From assembly GCA_017411585.1 (NCBI GenBank), contig JAFQPV010000250.1, positions 1 to 9,032 of the forward strand: 9,032 bases of DNA. The letters are read 5' to 3'. Positions 1 through 5,859 of this stretch are shown here, one piece after another. The stretch is from Clostridia bacterium (GTDB lineage: Bacteria; Bacillota; Clostridia; UBA1381; UMGS1253). A model generated the notes under the pieces. The model saw nothing but the letters and a program-made list of their open reading frames with translations. It searched no databases and was not told the DNA's origin. Each line of letters begins with the position of its first letter. Position 1 is the stretch's first letter. The translations under genes were made by a program, and so were the position numbers.

Positions 1-132
1 CGAAAGTAACTCGCCCTGCAAATCTGTCACGCTAAAGTGATGCGGCGCACCATAATGCATATCCGCTTCACTTTCGTGATACACCTTCGTGTACTTGTTT
101 GTTAATAATGGCATTTTCAATTCTGTTTTCAT
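1..132 (-). CDS. N-terminal part of a possible Acb2/Tad1-domain phage protein (runs off left edge)
   Basis: Only the first 44 residues are in the window; the frame is open to the left edge. The start is an ATG preceded by AAGGGAG at 7-nt spacing, and it overlaps the upstream stop as ATGA, which suggests coupled translation. A motif HYGAPHHFSV lies at residues 27-36. From memory, this motif is typical of small Firmicute-phage proteins whose C-terminal half is the Acb2/Tad1 hairpin domain. Acb2 and Tad1 are phage proteins that bind cyclic nucleotide or gcADPR signals of the CBASS and Thoeris defence systems. That domain would lie outside the window, so the assignment rests on the N-terminal motif and on position in an accessory gene chain. 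It could equally be an unrelated hypothetical with the same N-terminus. Confidence 0.5.
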   Translation of the reverse strand, partial: MKTELKMPLLTNKYTKVYHESEADMHYGAPHHFSVTDLQGELLS

Positions 133-302
133 TGTTTTTCTCCCTTCTTCCACCACTTACCAAATAATCGATACCGCAACGTCGGATAAAAGTAGTGACA
201 CCTTCGCCAGTCGCAGCTCTTCCTCGCCGTTCCGGTTGCCTGGCAAACTATACCGCACCATCCGTGCCGGTTATACTTCTTTGCGTGAATGCATTTTTTC
301 AC
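129..302 (-). CDS. small cysteine-rich hypothetical protein
   Basis: A 57-residue basic protein with cysteines at 4, 16, 20, 30 and 35, including a WCGIVC segment, and with aromatic residues near the C-terminus. This could be a small metal-binding fold, but no family is recognised. The GTG start lies directly after GGGGAGAA and overlaps the stop of the preceding gene. That junction is nearly identical to the one in front of the 43-residue membrane protein at 914-1045, which supports the start. The stop overlaps the next gene as ATGA. A longer frame extends upstream but would overlap the preceding gene by 49 bases and lacks a ribosome site. Moderate confidence that it is translated; function unknown. 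Confidence 0.55.
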   Translation of the reverse strand: MKKCIHAKKYNRHGWCGIVCQATGTARKSCDWRRCHYFYPTLRYRLFGKWWKKGEKQ

Positions 303-523
303 TTCTCCCCACCTCTTTCTTTTGGCTTGCGTGTGTGCTTTGGGCAATCTAAATATGGTTGATAATCTTTGATACGATTTAATTCTCTGTGTATGCGTTC
401 ATCTTCTTTTAGCAATTCAACAATTTGTAACGCAATCCGCCTTGAATTAAGTATAAATTTCAATTCGCCATCTTCATACACACCATAATCGCATACAACA
501 TCTCTTACCTCGTATTCAGCCAT
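299..523 (-). CDS. conserved small phage protein of unknown function
   Basis: A 74-residue soluble protein. The N-terminus (EYEVRDVVCDYGVYEDGEL) has a pattern I associate with small hypothetical proteins in Clostridia phages. The middle is helical and the C-terminus basic, with a CPKHTRKPK segment. The start is the ATG that overlaps the upstream stop by one base (TGATG), with GAGGGG just upstream; a GTG immediately before it is the alternative. The last codons (GGEK) double as the ribosome site of the following gene. It probably shares one transcript with its neighbours. No catalytic motif is visible. Confidence 0.75.
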   Translation of the reverse strand: MAEYEVRDVVCDYGVYEDGELKFILNSRRIALQIVELLKEDERIHRELNRIKDYQPYLDCPKHTRKPKERGGEK

Positions 524-900
524 CACCCCTCACCTACCATTTCTTCTACAAGATTATCAATCGCATCTTTAAAATGGGCGCAACAAATCACCGTGGTTGT
601 ATGAAAATGTGGTTGTATCTTAAACTGTCTTTTCAACCGCTCGGCAAACTCTTTTATTGCTTCGGATTTGCTGTCCTCGTAGCAATAATGTGCGTTTGCT
701 TCACTTGTTACGGCACTGTCAAGCATATCTTCTAACCTCTCAATCTCTTCCTTTTGGCGGTTGATTAGATCAAGGGCATTTCGGCAAATAGCGTGTAAAC
801 AATCAACTATTTTGTCATTTGTTTCATCATAAGCCTTGCACTTTGCACAATCATTTGTTATGCAACACTTCAAAGCATTTATAATCTCGTTATCTGTCAT
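523..900 (-). CDS. conserved phage protein with cysteine-rich N-terminus and central coiled coil
   Basis: A 125-residue protein starting MTDNEIINALKCC. Cysteines at 12, 13, 18, 21, 34 and 39 form a possible metal-binding N-terminal unit. Residues about 45-62 (LINRQKEEIERLEDML) look like a short coiled coil. The segment EAIKEFAERLKRQF at 80-93 and the C-terminal DNLVEEMVG at 115-123 are features I recognise from a widespread but uncharacterised family in Firmicute phages. The ATG start is preceded by AGGCGGTG at 7-nt spacing. The stop overlaps the next start (TGATG). The gene is intact and of usual length; its role is unknown. Confidence 0.8.
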   Translation of the reverse strand: MTDNEIINALKCCITNDCAKCKAYDETNDKIVDCLHAICRNALDLINRQKEEIERLEDMLDSAVTSEANAHYCYEDSKSEAIKEFAERLKRQFKIQPHFHTTTVICCAHFKDAIDNLVEEMVGEG

Positions 901-913
901 ACTTAATCACCGC

Positions 914-1045
914 CTATCTCAAAAGCATATACTTCCAAAACGCTGGCAAATCACTATTGATTACAGCATCAAATATGATTTTTGAAAGCCATAAACAACC
1001 GATTATAAAAACTGCGTAAACTGCAATTACAAGCAACCCTTTCAC
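914..1045 (-). CDS. 43-residue single-pass membrane protein
   Basis: This short frame fills the gap between its two neighbours. It begins with GTG directly behind GGCGGGGAGAA, overlapping the upstream stop, and ends in TAG just before the ribosome site of the next gene. The first 25 residues (MKGLLVIAVYAVFIIGCLWL onward) form one hydrophobic helix. The rest (DAVINSDLPAFWKYMLLR) is amphipathic with aromatic residues, as in other tiny phage membrane proteins. The tight fit, the ribosome site and the clear membrane helix argue that it is real. Its function is unknown; a role at the host membrane is inference. Confidence 0.65.
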   Translation of the reverse strand: MKGLLVIAVYAVFIIGCLWLSKIIFDAVINSDLPAFWKYMLLR

Positions 1046-1284
1046 TTCTCCCCGCCTCTTTTCATCGCAGTCTGAATCAAGCTAAAAGATTCTTCAGTTC
1101 TGTCTTCGACTGCTTCCTCAATTCCGCCTTTCAATTTTTCAATTCCCTTTGCAATTCCATAGTCTGCCAATTCGGTGCATAATTTCACCGCACATTTACG
1201 GCATAAACAAATAGCGGTATTTTTATATACTTTCTTAAACATATTTTTTTCTTTGACTGCATATCCACAATCGCAACATAGCAT
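1042..1284 (-). CDS. small cysteine-rich (putative zinc-binding) protein
   Basis: An 80-residue protein. Clustered cysteines at 3, 4, 6 and at 26, 28, 31, 36 (CDCGYAV and CLCRKCAVKLC) are consistent with one zinc-binding unit, followed by a helical tail ending KRGGEK. The chosen ATG has GGAAGAG about 6 nt upstream. An ATG 21 bases earlier (protein MKGRDNYM...) overlaps the preceding stop as ATGA and is a fair alternative. It sits in the accessory gene chain, and its last codons form the ribosome site of the membrane protein that follows. No named family is recognised. Confidence 0.65.
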   Translation of the reverse strand: MLCCDCGYAVKEKNMFKKVYKNTAICLCRKCAVKLCTELADYGIAKGIEKLKGGIEEAVEDRTEESFSLIQTAMKRGGEK

Positions 1285-1301
1285 ATAATTATCTCTTCCT
1301 T

Positions 1302-1484
1302 TCATTCCTGCACACCGCCTTTCTCAGCTTGCAACCCTTTTTTTGCAAGATATACAAGTGGTGCAAACCATTCCAATTTATTCTCTGCTATCTTTCGCAA
1401 CCCCTTGTTCAGTGTGAGTTCCGATTGAACAATTAGCGCAGACAATTCTTCGTCTGCTTTGTTTATTGCATCTTCAAATGTCAT
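1302..1484 (-). CDS. small helical hypothetical protein
   Basis: A 60-residue, mostly helical protein (MTFEDAINKADEEL...), without cysteines, ending AEKGGVQE. The ATG was chosen because GGAG lies 5 nt upstream within the last codons of the preceding gene; a GTG six bases earlier is possible. The 3' end carries a 14-bp junction sequence (GAGAAAGGCGGTGT) that also occurs at the 3' end of the 2019-2303 gene, so the AEKGGV/TEKGGV tails are shared. No function can be assigned. Confidence 0.6.
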   Translation of the reverse strand: MTFEDAINKADEELSALIVQSELTLNKGLRKIAENKLEWFAPLVYLAKKGLQAEKGGVQE

Positions 1485-1486
1485 TA

Positions 1487-2029
1487 TCACTCCGCATCCC
1501 TCGCTTTCAAAGCCTGTTCTGCTTCTTCTTTGGTGAGGAATACTGTTTTGCCGAAACTATTTTCTTGACAAGCTTTAAATCGTGGAATATGCAATCCCCA
1601 ATTCAAGTAATAGTATGTCCCATAGGTAAAATGAGAAATTTCTTCAATCGTGCAATCAAATATCATATTCCCAAGCCTTGTATAATCAACCACATACACC
1701 TTATCCCCCACCTTACAAGGCGGTACAATAAGCCTTCCTTGTTCTTCTAAATCTTCGTAGTATTTTAACCTTTCACGAAGTTCAGCCGCCTGTACTGCAA
1801 GGCAATATAACAAATTAACCTCGCAATCACATTCCAAACAAGCACCTTCCATAATCTCATTCGGTGTATAATTACAACCTTGCTTTGTTGCAAAATTTGA
1901 AACATAGTCGCATAAATTTACATCTTCTACACCATACCGCAGATAAACGTTGCCGTCTTTAGCATAGGCTAAATTAAGCACATTTCCTGTATTTGTTGTA
2001 GGACTATCCATAGTCAATCTATCTCGCAT
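1487..2029 (-). CDS. conserved phage protein with C-terminal EEAEQAL tail
   Basis: A 180-residue protein. The N-terminus (MRDRLTMDSPTTNTGNVLNL) is followed by a predicted beta segment with DGNVYLRYG, then a cysteine cluster EGACLECDCEVNLLY at 61-75, a helix AVQAAELRERLKYYEDL at 78-94, and PPCKVGDKVYVV at 103-114. The last is a small SH3-like beta segment common in phage hypotheticals. The protein ends FLTKEEAEQALKARDAE. I recognise this whole arrangement as a frequent uncharacterised family in Clostridia phages. The start is the ATG that overlaps the upstream stop by 11 bases, with AAAGGCGG upstream; a longer frame upstream lacks such a site. Function unknown. Confidence 0.75.
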   Translation of the reverse strand: MRDRLTMDSPTTNTGNVLNLAYAKDGNVYLRYGVEDVNLCDYVSNFATKQGCNYTPNEIMEGACLECDCEVNLLYCLAVQAAELRERLKYYEDLEEQGRLIVPPCKVGDKVYVVDYTRLGNMIFDCTIEEISHFTYGTYYYLNWGLHIPRFKACQENSFGKTVFLTKEEAEQALKARDAE

Positions 2030-2303
2030 TATCAACACCGCCTTTCTCGGTTGGGTGGGCGAGTGCTTTTTCTGCATTTTTACCAATTTTATTAGTTATA
2101 ACATTTCCAAGATATTTGAAACAATTATTGCAATATGCTTTTGCTCCTTGAATATGGTCTAATCCATCATACATTTGGGAATTATCGTATGCTTCTTTAC
2201 CATCAAATCTTTGGTTATACGCACTGCTTCCTTTAAATCGGTCATTTGTGTAAAATTCATCATTGCCACAAAATGGGCATTTTCTCAATTCGCTGAATTT
2301 CAT
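2019..2303 (-). CDS. zinc-ribbon protein, Lar-like
   Basis: A 94-residue protein with the pair CPFCG at residues 9-13 and the pair YCNNC at 57-61. This is the four-cysteine spacing of small zinc ribbons such as the restriction-alleviation protein Lar. The Lar group usually ends its fold with a WN.R segment, which is not visible here, so an anti-restriction role is only a possibility. The central insert (SSAYNQRFDGKEAYDNSQMY) is tyrosine- and asparagine-rich and unusual for the group. The ATG follows GAGGGGAA. The 3' end overlaps the next gene by 11 bases and carries the shared TEKGGV tail. Confidence 0.65.
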   Translation of the reverse strand: MKFSELRKCPFCGNDEFYTNDRFKGSSAYNQRFDGKEAYDNSQMYDGLDHIQGAKAYCNNCFKYLGNVITNKIGKNAEKALAHPTEKGGVDNAR

Positions 2304-2448
2304 TTCCCCTCATCTTCCTTTCTCTGCCGCAATGCCTGTTCTGATTCTTCTTTGAGGTTTTCTCCGCAAATTGTCTACAACCTTTCCCAATATCGTTTTT
2401 TTTCTGTATCTGCTCTCCGAGTTCCTTGATAAGCACTTTAATTTTCAT
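2260..2448 (-). CDS. short hypothetical protein, reading frame probably disrupted
   Basis: The ATG has GGAAGGGG upstream and overlaps the previous gene, so the start looks genuine (MKIKVLIKELGEQIQKK). The frame then crosses a run of eight A on the coding strand at 2396-2403 and continues into the next gene, overlapping it by 44 bases with a poor-looking sequence. A different frame gives a tail (ENLKEESEQALRQRKEDEGK) that ends exactly at an ATGA overlap with the zinc-ribbon gene. This tail matches the EEAEQAL tail of the 1487-2029 gene, with 22 of 24 bases identical. The intact 62-residue frame given here may therefore be a decayed form of a longer-tailed protein. Low confidence in the product. 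Confidence 0.4.
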   Translation of the reverse strand: MKIKVLIKELGEQIQKKNDIGKGCRQFAEKTSKKNQNRHCGRERKMRGNEIQRIEKMPILWQ

Positions 2449-2641
2449 CACGGCGCACCCCTTCCAAAAGTTTTATCAAATCCCAAAACGACCTGGGGTT
2501 TAACCCGGTCTTACGCTTTATCTCGCGCAGGTGATAATTAACAGTGCCCTGTGCCATAAACATTGCTGTACTTGTTCGCGACACCTTCAAATCACAATCT
2601 GCAAATTTCTTTAAAATCTCTTTTTGTACGTCCGTCAGCAC
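2438..2641 (-). CDS. helix-turn-helix protein (PucR C-terminal/HTH_30-like)
   Basis: A 67-residue DNA-binding protein. Residues about 5-28 form the first helices (VQKEILKKFADCDLKV...). QGTVNYHLREIKRKTGLNPR at 31-50 resembles the recognition region of the PucR-type HTH, followed by SFWDLIKLLE. Such single-domain HTH proteins are common in Clostridia phages; their targets are unknown. The GTG start is preceded by AAGGAGG at 7-nt spacing and overlaps the DUF4406 gene stop by seven bases, so the two are probably co-translated. A role in timing of early genes is inference. Confidence 0.7.
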   Translation of the reverse strand: MLTDVQKEILKKFADCDLKVSRTSTAMFMAQGTVNYHLREIKRKTGLNPRSFWDLIKLLEGVRRDEN

Positions 2642-2943
2642 TGTCCTTCCTCCTTCACAATCGAATGATACAAAAGCATCGGCTTGCCGATATATACACA
2701 GTATTGATGCTCAAGCAGCGCGCTCGGGCTTTGTGTATAGTCGGGCAAAAACACAACCGTATCCGCCGTGTCAATCATCGCAAAGCAGATGCGCATATAA
2801 TCTGCTGCGGTCATACCTTCCGGCAGGGATGCCGGCGACAAAACCGTAAAGCCGAGCTTCTGTAAGATGCCCTTCACGCGCGCATACTTTCTCTTGTAAT
2901 TTGCATCGCCGGTAATCTTCCCGGCGATATATACCTTAGGCAT
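2635..2943 (-). CDS. DUF4406 (nucleoside 2-deoxyribosyltransferase-like) protein
   Basis: A 102-residue protein matching the DUF4406 pattern: an N-terminal strand and loop VYIAGKITGD (4-13), SPASLPEG (36-43), YMRICFAMIDTADTVVFLPDY (49-69), and SPSALLEHQYCVYIGKP (72-88) with the conserved S...E arrangement. The family has a nucleoside 2-deoxyribosyltransferase-like Rossmann fold, so nucleotide binding or base salvage/modification is plausible but unproven. The length is usual for the family. The ATG overlaps the upstream zinc-ribbon gene by 8 bases, and the 3' end overlaps the HTH gene. Confidence 0.8.
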   Translation of the reverse strand: MPKVYIAGKITGDANYKRKYARVKGILQKLGFTVLSPASLPEGMTAADYMRICFAMIDTADTVVFLPDYTQSPSALLEHQYCVYIGKPMLLYHSIVKEEGQC

Positions 2944-3253
2944 AGCTTAATAACCCCTTTCTCTTCAGCTCGTATGCTTTATTTTTGCACTGTTCGCTGC
3001 AATACTTGCGCCGCGGGCCAATCTTAATCTTTTGCTCGTATACTTTTCCGCATACCGGACACACGCGCAGAGCAACCTTCCGTTCGTCCATATTCTTCGG
3101 CGGCGTGCGCTTCGGACAAGCTTTGATGCTGTATGTAAATCCGCATTTGCACTTTTTAATCCGCGCCGTCCACCCGGGTACCGGTCTGCACTTTGACATA
3201 CATTCGCATTCGCGAATCGGCGTGTCGCAATTAAAGCACAATTCATTTCCCAC
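2936..3253 (-). CDS. multi-cysteine zinc-finger protein
   Basis: About 105 residues with three cysteine clusters: CFNC...CECMSKC near the N-terminus (6-22), KCKCG about 34-38, and a C-terminal unit CPVCG (65-69) with YCSEQCKNKAYE (84-95). The C-terminal unit resembles treble-clef or MYM-like zinc ribbons found in HNH-associated and phage proteins, but no HNH nuclease motif is present. The start is uncertain. The GTG chosen has AAAGGAG at 10-nt spacing, whereas the GTG nine bases upstream is only one or two bases from it. It overlaps both neighbours. Probable nucleic-acid binding is inference. Confidence 0.7.
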   Translation of the reverse strand: MGNELCFNCDTPIRECECMSKCRPVPGWTARIKKCKCGFTYSIKACPKRTPPKNMDERKVALRVCPVCGKVYEQKIKIGPRRKYCSEQCKNKAYELKRKGLLSYA

Positions 3254-3683
3254 GTTCTTCACGCTCCTTTATTCGCATCAGAGCCGTGCCGGTAAAGCAT
3301 GCATCACCGAGCAAAAGCCCGATGCACTCAAGTGCTTCCTTCTCCACGCACAACCCATCCTTCAGTTTAAACAATATTTCCTTCTCTTTTTCCTGTGCAG
3401 CAATGCCGCGCTGCAGCTTGCGCACCGTGAGCTCACGGAAAAACCGTTCATTCTCACGCTGCTTGATATAGCGGTTCTGCACCATCCGCTTTTCCGTTTG
3501 CGCCTGCTCGCGCGTAATTTTCCGGGTGCGATATGCAGCGTAAATATTACGAAGTGCCAAATACGCAGCCTGGTTCATCAAATCCAGTCCACGCGGCATC
3601 GTGCCGCCCTGCATCGCCATATCTTCCACCTCGTCAAAGGTTAAGCGGCAGTTTGCTATGTTTTCTTTGCGAATCTTACCCAT
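3243..3683 (-). CDS. conserved phage protein, helical, next to DnaB helicase
   Basis: A 146-residue protein. The N-terminal half (LTFDEVEDMAMQGGTMPRGLDLMNQAAYLALRNIYAAYRTRKITREQAQTEK split by short loops) matches an uncharacterised Clostridia-phage family that I recognise by the 'TFEEVE...G...P.GL...Q..YL.LR.LY..YR.G.I.REQA..EK' pattern. The C-terminal half is charged and helical and could form a coiled coil. The ATG is preceded by GAGGTG that overlaps the dnaB stop, so it is likely coupled to it. Its constant place beside replication genes suggests a replication or helicase accessory role, but this is inference. Confidence 0.75.
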   Translation of the reverse strand: MGKIRKENIANCRLTFDEVEDMAMQGGTMPRGLDLMNQAAYLALRNIYAAYRTRKITREQAQTEKRMVQNRYIKQRENERFFRELTVRKLQRGIAAQEKEKEILFKLKDGLCVEKEALECIGLLLGDACFTGTALMRIKEREERGK

Positions 3684-3691
3684 ATGTCACC

Positions 3692-4927
3692 TCACAGCTT
3701 TTCGTTTACACTGCGGTCGCCTTTTTCCGAAAACCGCTGAAACTGAACATCAAAATGCATCCGCACCAAACCGTTTTTACCAAACTTGTTTTTGTCAATC
3801 AGAATATGCGTCTCGGCAGGGTCGATGCTCTCGTCCTTGTCTTTCACATACGGTCGATGCATCATCAGTACATAATCGCCGTCCTCTTCCAGTGCGCCAC
3901 ACTCTTTTAAATCACTCATACGCGGTGCATCCGCGCCTTCACGCTTCACCTGTGCAAGACCAATCACCGCGCAATTTGCAATTTTCGCAAGCTTCTTCAG
4001 CTCCTTCGAAACGTAATTCACACGGTCGCGGTCAAAATTAAACCGGCGCGTGCTGCTTGTTACAAGCTGTATGTAGTCTATAACCACCATGTCCGGCCGC
4101 AGGTTCATTACTGCACTTTCAATCGCTTCAATACTGAACATATCGTCTATGACGAACAGTCGCTTATCGTGTTTGATGCCCTCGAGCACCGCGCGAATCA
4201 CCTTCATTTCATCTTCGCTGAAGCTGTTTTCCGTGAATCGTTCGTACGGCAGCTTGACCAGGGCTGAAGTGTATCGCTCGTAAATCATTGCCGCCGTCAT
4301 TTCAAGCGAGAAAAACAGAACGCGCTTTTCCTTCTGCGCCTGCGCAATATTTATCGCAAAGCTCGTCTTGCCGGTACTCGGTCGCGCACCGATATAGCAC
4401 ACCGTCTTCTTGCGAAGTCCGGAAAGCGTTTTGTCCACAATCGGAAAGCCGGTTTTTACAATATCGCGCGGTTTGCCAAGCTCCTCAAGGTACTTGTCCA
4501 CATTTTTCATGCACGTCTCTTCATCGCTCTGACCGACCGCCCTGCTCTGTGCATCCTCAAGCAGCTGCCGCAAGCTCTGCGGTGACAGATTCCTTTGCGT
4601 AAGCAAATCCGTAACGCCCTGTTCCAAATGTTCTGCAGCACTCACTTCGCGAAGCCGTTTCAACGCCGGCTGAAACTCAAGCACGGTCGGTGCTTCGGCA
4701 ATACAGTCACGAATGAACGACATTTTACCCTGCCCGGCAAACTTCGCCAGGATAGTCGCCATACTGAAGTTGCCGCCATCGTAGCACTCACGCATGAGCT
4801 TAAATGCGCCGGGGCAAATCGAGAAATCATCCTCAGACAGCTGCGGCACATACTCTTTAAGCGCATCACTGTACCCGGCAAGGCAGCCTAACACAGTGCG
4901 TTCCAGTACTTCTCTTTCGTTATTCAT
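3692..4927 (-). CDS. dnaB: DnaB-family replicative helicase
   Basis: A hexameric 5'-3' DNA helicase that would open the phage fork. In the numbering of the 412-residue frame (one residue more than the chosen start), an N-terminal helical domain (about 1-130) precedes the RecA-like motor. Walker A is GARPSTGKTS (181-190). SLEMT (208-212) carries the catalytic glutamate at 210. Walker B is MVVIDYIQL (281-289). GLAQVKR (324-330) is followed by a conserved LKECGALEEDGDYVLMMHRP region and DKNKFGKNG (379-387) with the arginine-finger-like loop. At 411 residues it is somewhat shorter than chromosomal DnaB, as is usual in phages. The ATG has AAGGAG at 9-nt spacing and overlaps the initiator stop by one base. 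No separate AAA+ loader is seen. Confidence 0.95.
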   Translation of the reverse strand: MNNEREVLERTVLGCLAGYSDALKEYVPQLSEDDFSICPGAFKLMRECYDGGNFSMATILAKFAGQGKMSFIRDCIAEAPTVLEFQPALKRLREVSAAEHLEQGVTDLLTQRNLSPQSLRQLLEDAQSRAVGQSDEETCMKNVDKYLEELGKPRDIVKTGFPIVDKTLSGLRKKTVCYIGARPSTGKTSFAINIAQAQKEKRVLFFSLEMTAAMIYERYTSALVKLPYERFTENSFSEDEMKVIRAVLEGIKHDKRLFVIDDMFSIEAIESAVMNLRPDMVVIDYIQLVTSSTRRFNFDRDRVNYVSKELKKLAKIANCAVIGLAQVKREGADAPRMSDLKECGALEEDGDYVLMMHRPYVKDKDESIDPAETHILIDKNKFGKNGLVRMHFDVQFQRFSEKGDRSVNEKL

Positions 4928-5664
4928 CAATTCAAGCTCCTTATGTTACTGTATCCGCTGGACTGCTGCGAAAACGCAGCACCCTTTTCTGCCTCATTAC
5001 GCGCCCACGTCAATATCACATGATAGTGCGAAGAGTACTTCTTCGCCTTGTCCGGGAACACGTGAATATAGCTTTCAAGCTTTTCAATCCACTGCTGCGT
5101 TTTCGCAGCGCCGAATTTTACAACAAGCTTTTCATACTCCGCTGCAGTTAAATACACTACTTTACTTTCACCGTAAGGTAAATTATTTAATTTAATATTA
5201 TTATTAATATCTTCTTTCTTTTTTTGCTTCTTTTTTTCTTTCTTCTCGGCTGCAGGCAAAATCTCTGCGCAGCCCTCGGAAATCAAATTTTGTCCTGTTT
5301 CGCTCTCTTTTTCCGGATTTTGGGCGACCTTAAGTAGAGGTTGTTCGTTTTCGTCCTTTTTTGATGTCGGATTTTCAAAAATTGTGCAAGACAAATAAAA
5401 GCTTGCATCCGCATCTTTTAAACGAAACAACCCTAATTTAATGCCGTATGAAATTATGTCAGACATCAGACCGTGCGACACGCCGCAATAGCCGGCAAGC
5501 TCACGTTCCACATCTGAAAGCATCTCGATGCGGCAGTCCGGCTGCGCTGCCATATGCAGCATCAGCTTAACGACCGCGCCAAAACCCTTGGTTCCGAACC
5601 GGTCCGAAATGCGGCTGATTCGGAAATCTGACAACAGCGAAACAGGGATAGAATACTTTAGCAT
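4927..5664 (-). CDS. phage replication initiator (Lin1244/DUF4373-type N-terminus, DnaD-like)
   Basis: A 245-residue protein. Residues 1-95 (MLKYSIPVSL... FRISRISDRFGTKGFGAVVKLMLHM ... VERELAGYCGVS) form a winged-helix-type domain like the Lin1244/Lin1753 N-terminal family of replisome organisers. A low-complexity linker rich in K, E, N and Q covers 100-165. Residues 168-228 (YLTAAEYEKLVVKF..., ...SSHYHVILTWARNE) resemble the C-terminal domain of phage initiators that recruit helicase. The ATG was chosen because GGAGGG lies 5 nt upstream. An extra 55 residues upstream in frame lack a ribosome site and look unlike the family. It is translationally coupled to dnaB, and its linker-coding DNA is a candidate origin. 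Confidence 0.85.
   Translation of the reverse strand: MLKYSIPVSLLSDFRISRISDRFGTKGFGAVVKLMLHMAAQPDCRIEMLSDVERELAGYCGVSHGLMSDIISYGIKLGLFRLKDADASFYLSCTIFENPTSKKDENEQPLLKVAQNPEKESETGQNLISEGCAEILPAAEKKEKKKQKKKEDINNNIKLNNLPYGESKVVYLTAAEYEKLVVKFGAAKTQQWIEKLESYIHVFPDKAKKYSSHYHVILTWARNEAEKGAAFSQQSSGYSNIRSLN
5179..5247. other. AT-only and polypurine tract inside the initiator gene, candidate origin
   Basis: 32 bases of pure A/T (5179-5210) are followed by an almost unbroken pyrimidine tract on the plus strand (5211-5247, one G). They encode the KKEKKKQKKK and INNNIKLNN linker. Phages with lambda O-like organisation often place the origin inside the initiator gene. No clear iterons were found by eye, so this is only a candidate. 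Confidence 0.35.
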
Positions 5665-5680
5665 TAAATCCCTCCGTTCT

Positions 5681-5836
5681 CTATTGTAGGACAGCACAGC
5701 GCAGGAATCGCTCTGACGCCTGCGCAATACTTGCTTTATAAATCGCTCGGCGCGCCGATGCAAGCGCACAGACGCACAAAGCATACAAGTCCGGTCGTAA
5801 AAATCTTTCTGCAAGTTTGTCGTACCCATTTAATTT
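5681..5836 (-). pseudogene. open frame without a start codon, possible small decayed gene before the initiator
   Basis: Between two stops lies a frame reading GYDKLAERFLRPDLYALCVC... to ...ASERFLRCAVLQ, with natural-looking alanine- and leucine-rich composition. Its TAG falls just before the initiator ribosome site, which is ideal operon geometry. It has no usable ATG/GTG start with a ribosome site. The ATG at 5829-5827 is one base out of frame: a single extra G in its GGG run would give MGYDKLAERF. This suggests a one-base deletion, but no ribosome site precedes that ATG either. The alternative is that this is only the 5' region of the initiator. Resemblance to a phage family is from memory and weak. 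Confidence 0.35.
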
Positions 5837-5859
5837 TTACATATAGCGCACGACCGGAC
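5789..5859 (-). repeat. 10-bp inverted repeat around the start of the initiator leader
   Basis: GTCCGGTCGT at 5789-5798 and its exact complement ACGACCGGAC at 5850-5859 flank a 51-bp AT-rich loop. The arms are perfect over ten bases and do not extend. No T-run follows on either strand, so it is not an intrinsic terminator. It could be a protein-binding pair or an RNA structure in the leader of the replication genes. Confidence 0.5.

Noticed and set aside
2985..3644. 219-codon plus-strand frame
   Set aside because: It lies opposite the zinc-finger and conserved phage protein genes, lacks a ribosome site and has shadow-type composition rich in His, Arg, Ser and Cys.
3533..4041. Plus-strand frames opposite the helicase 3' end
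   Set aside because: They are antisense shadows of the clear DnaB and neighbouring genes.
5665..5829. 55-residue N-terminal extension of the initiator
   Set aside because: It has no ribosome site, its Arg/Cys-rich composition is unlike the family, and a strong ribosome site lies before the internal ATG.
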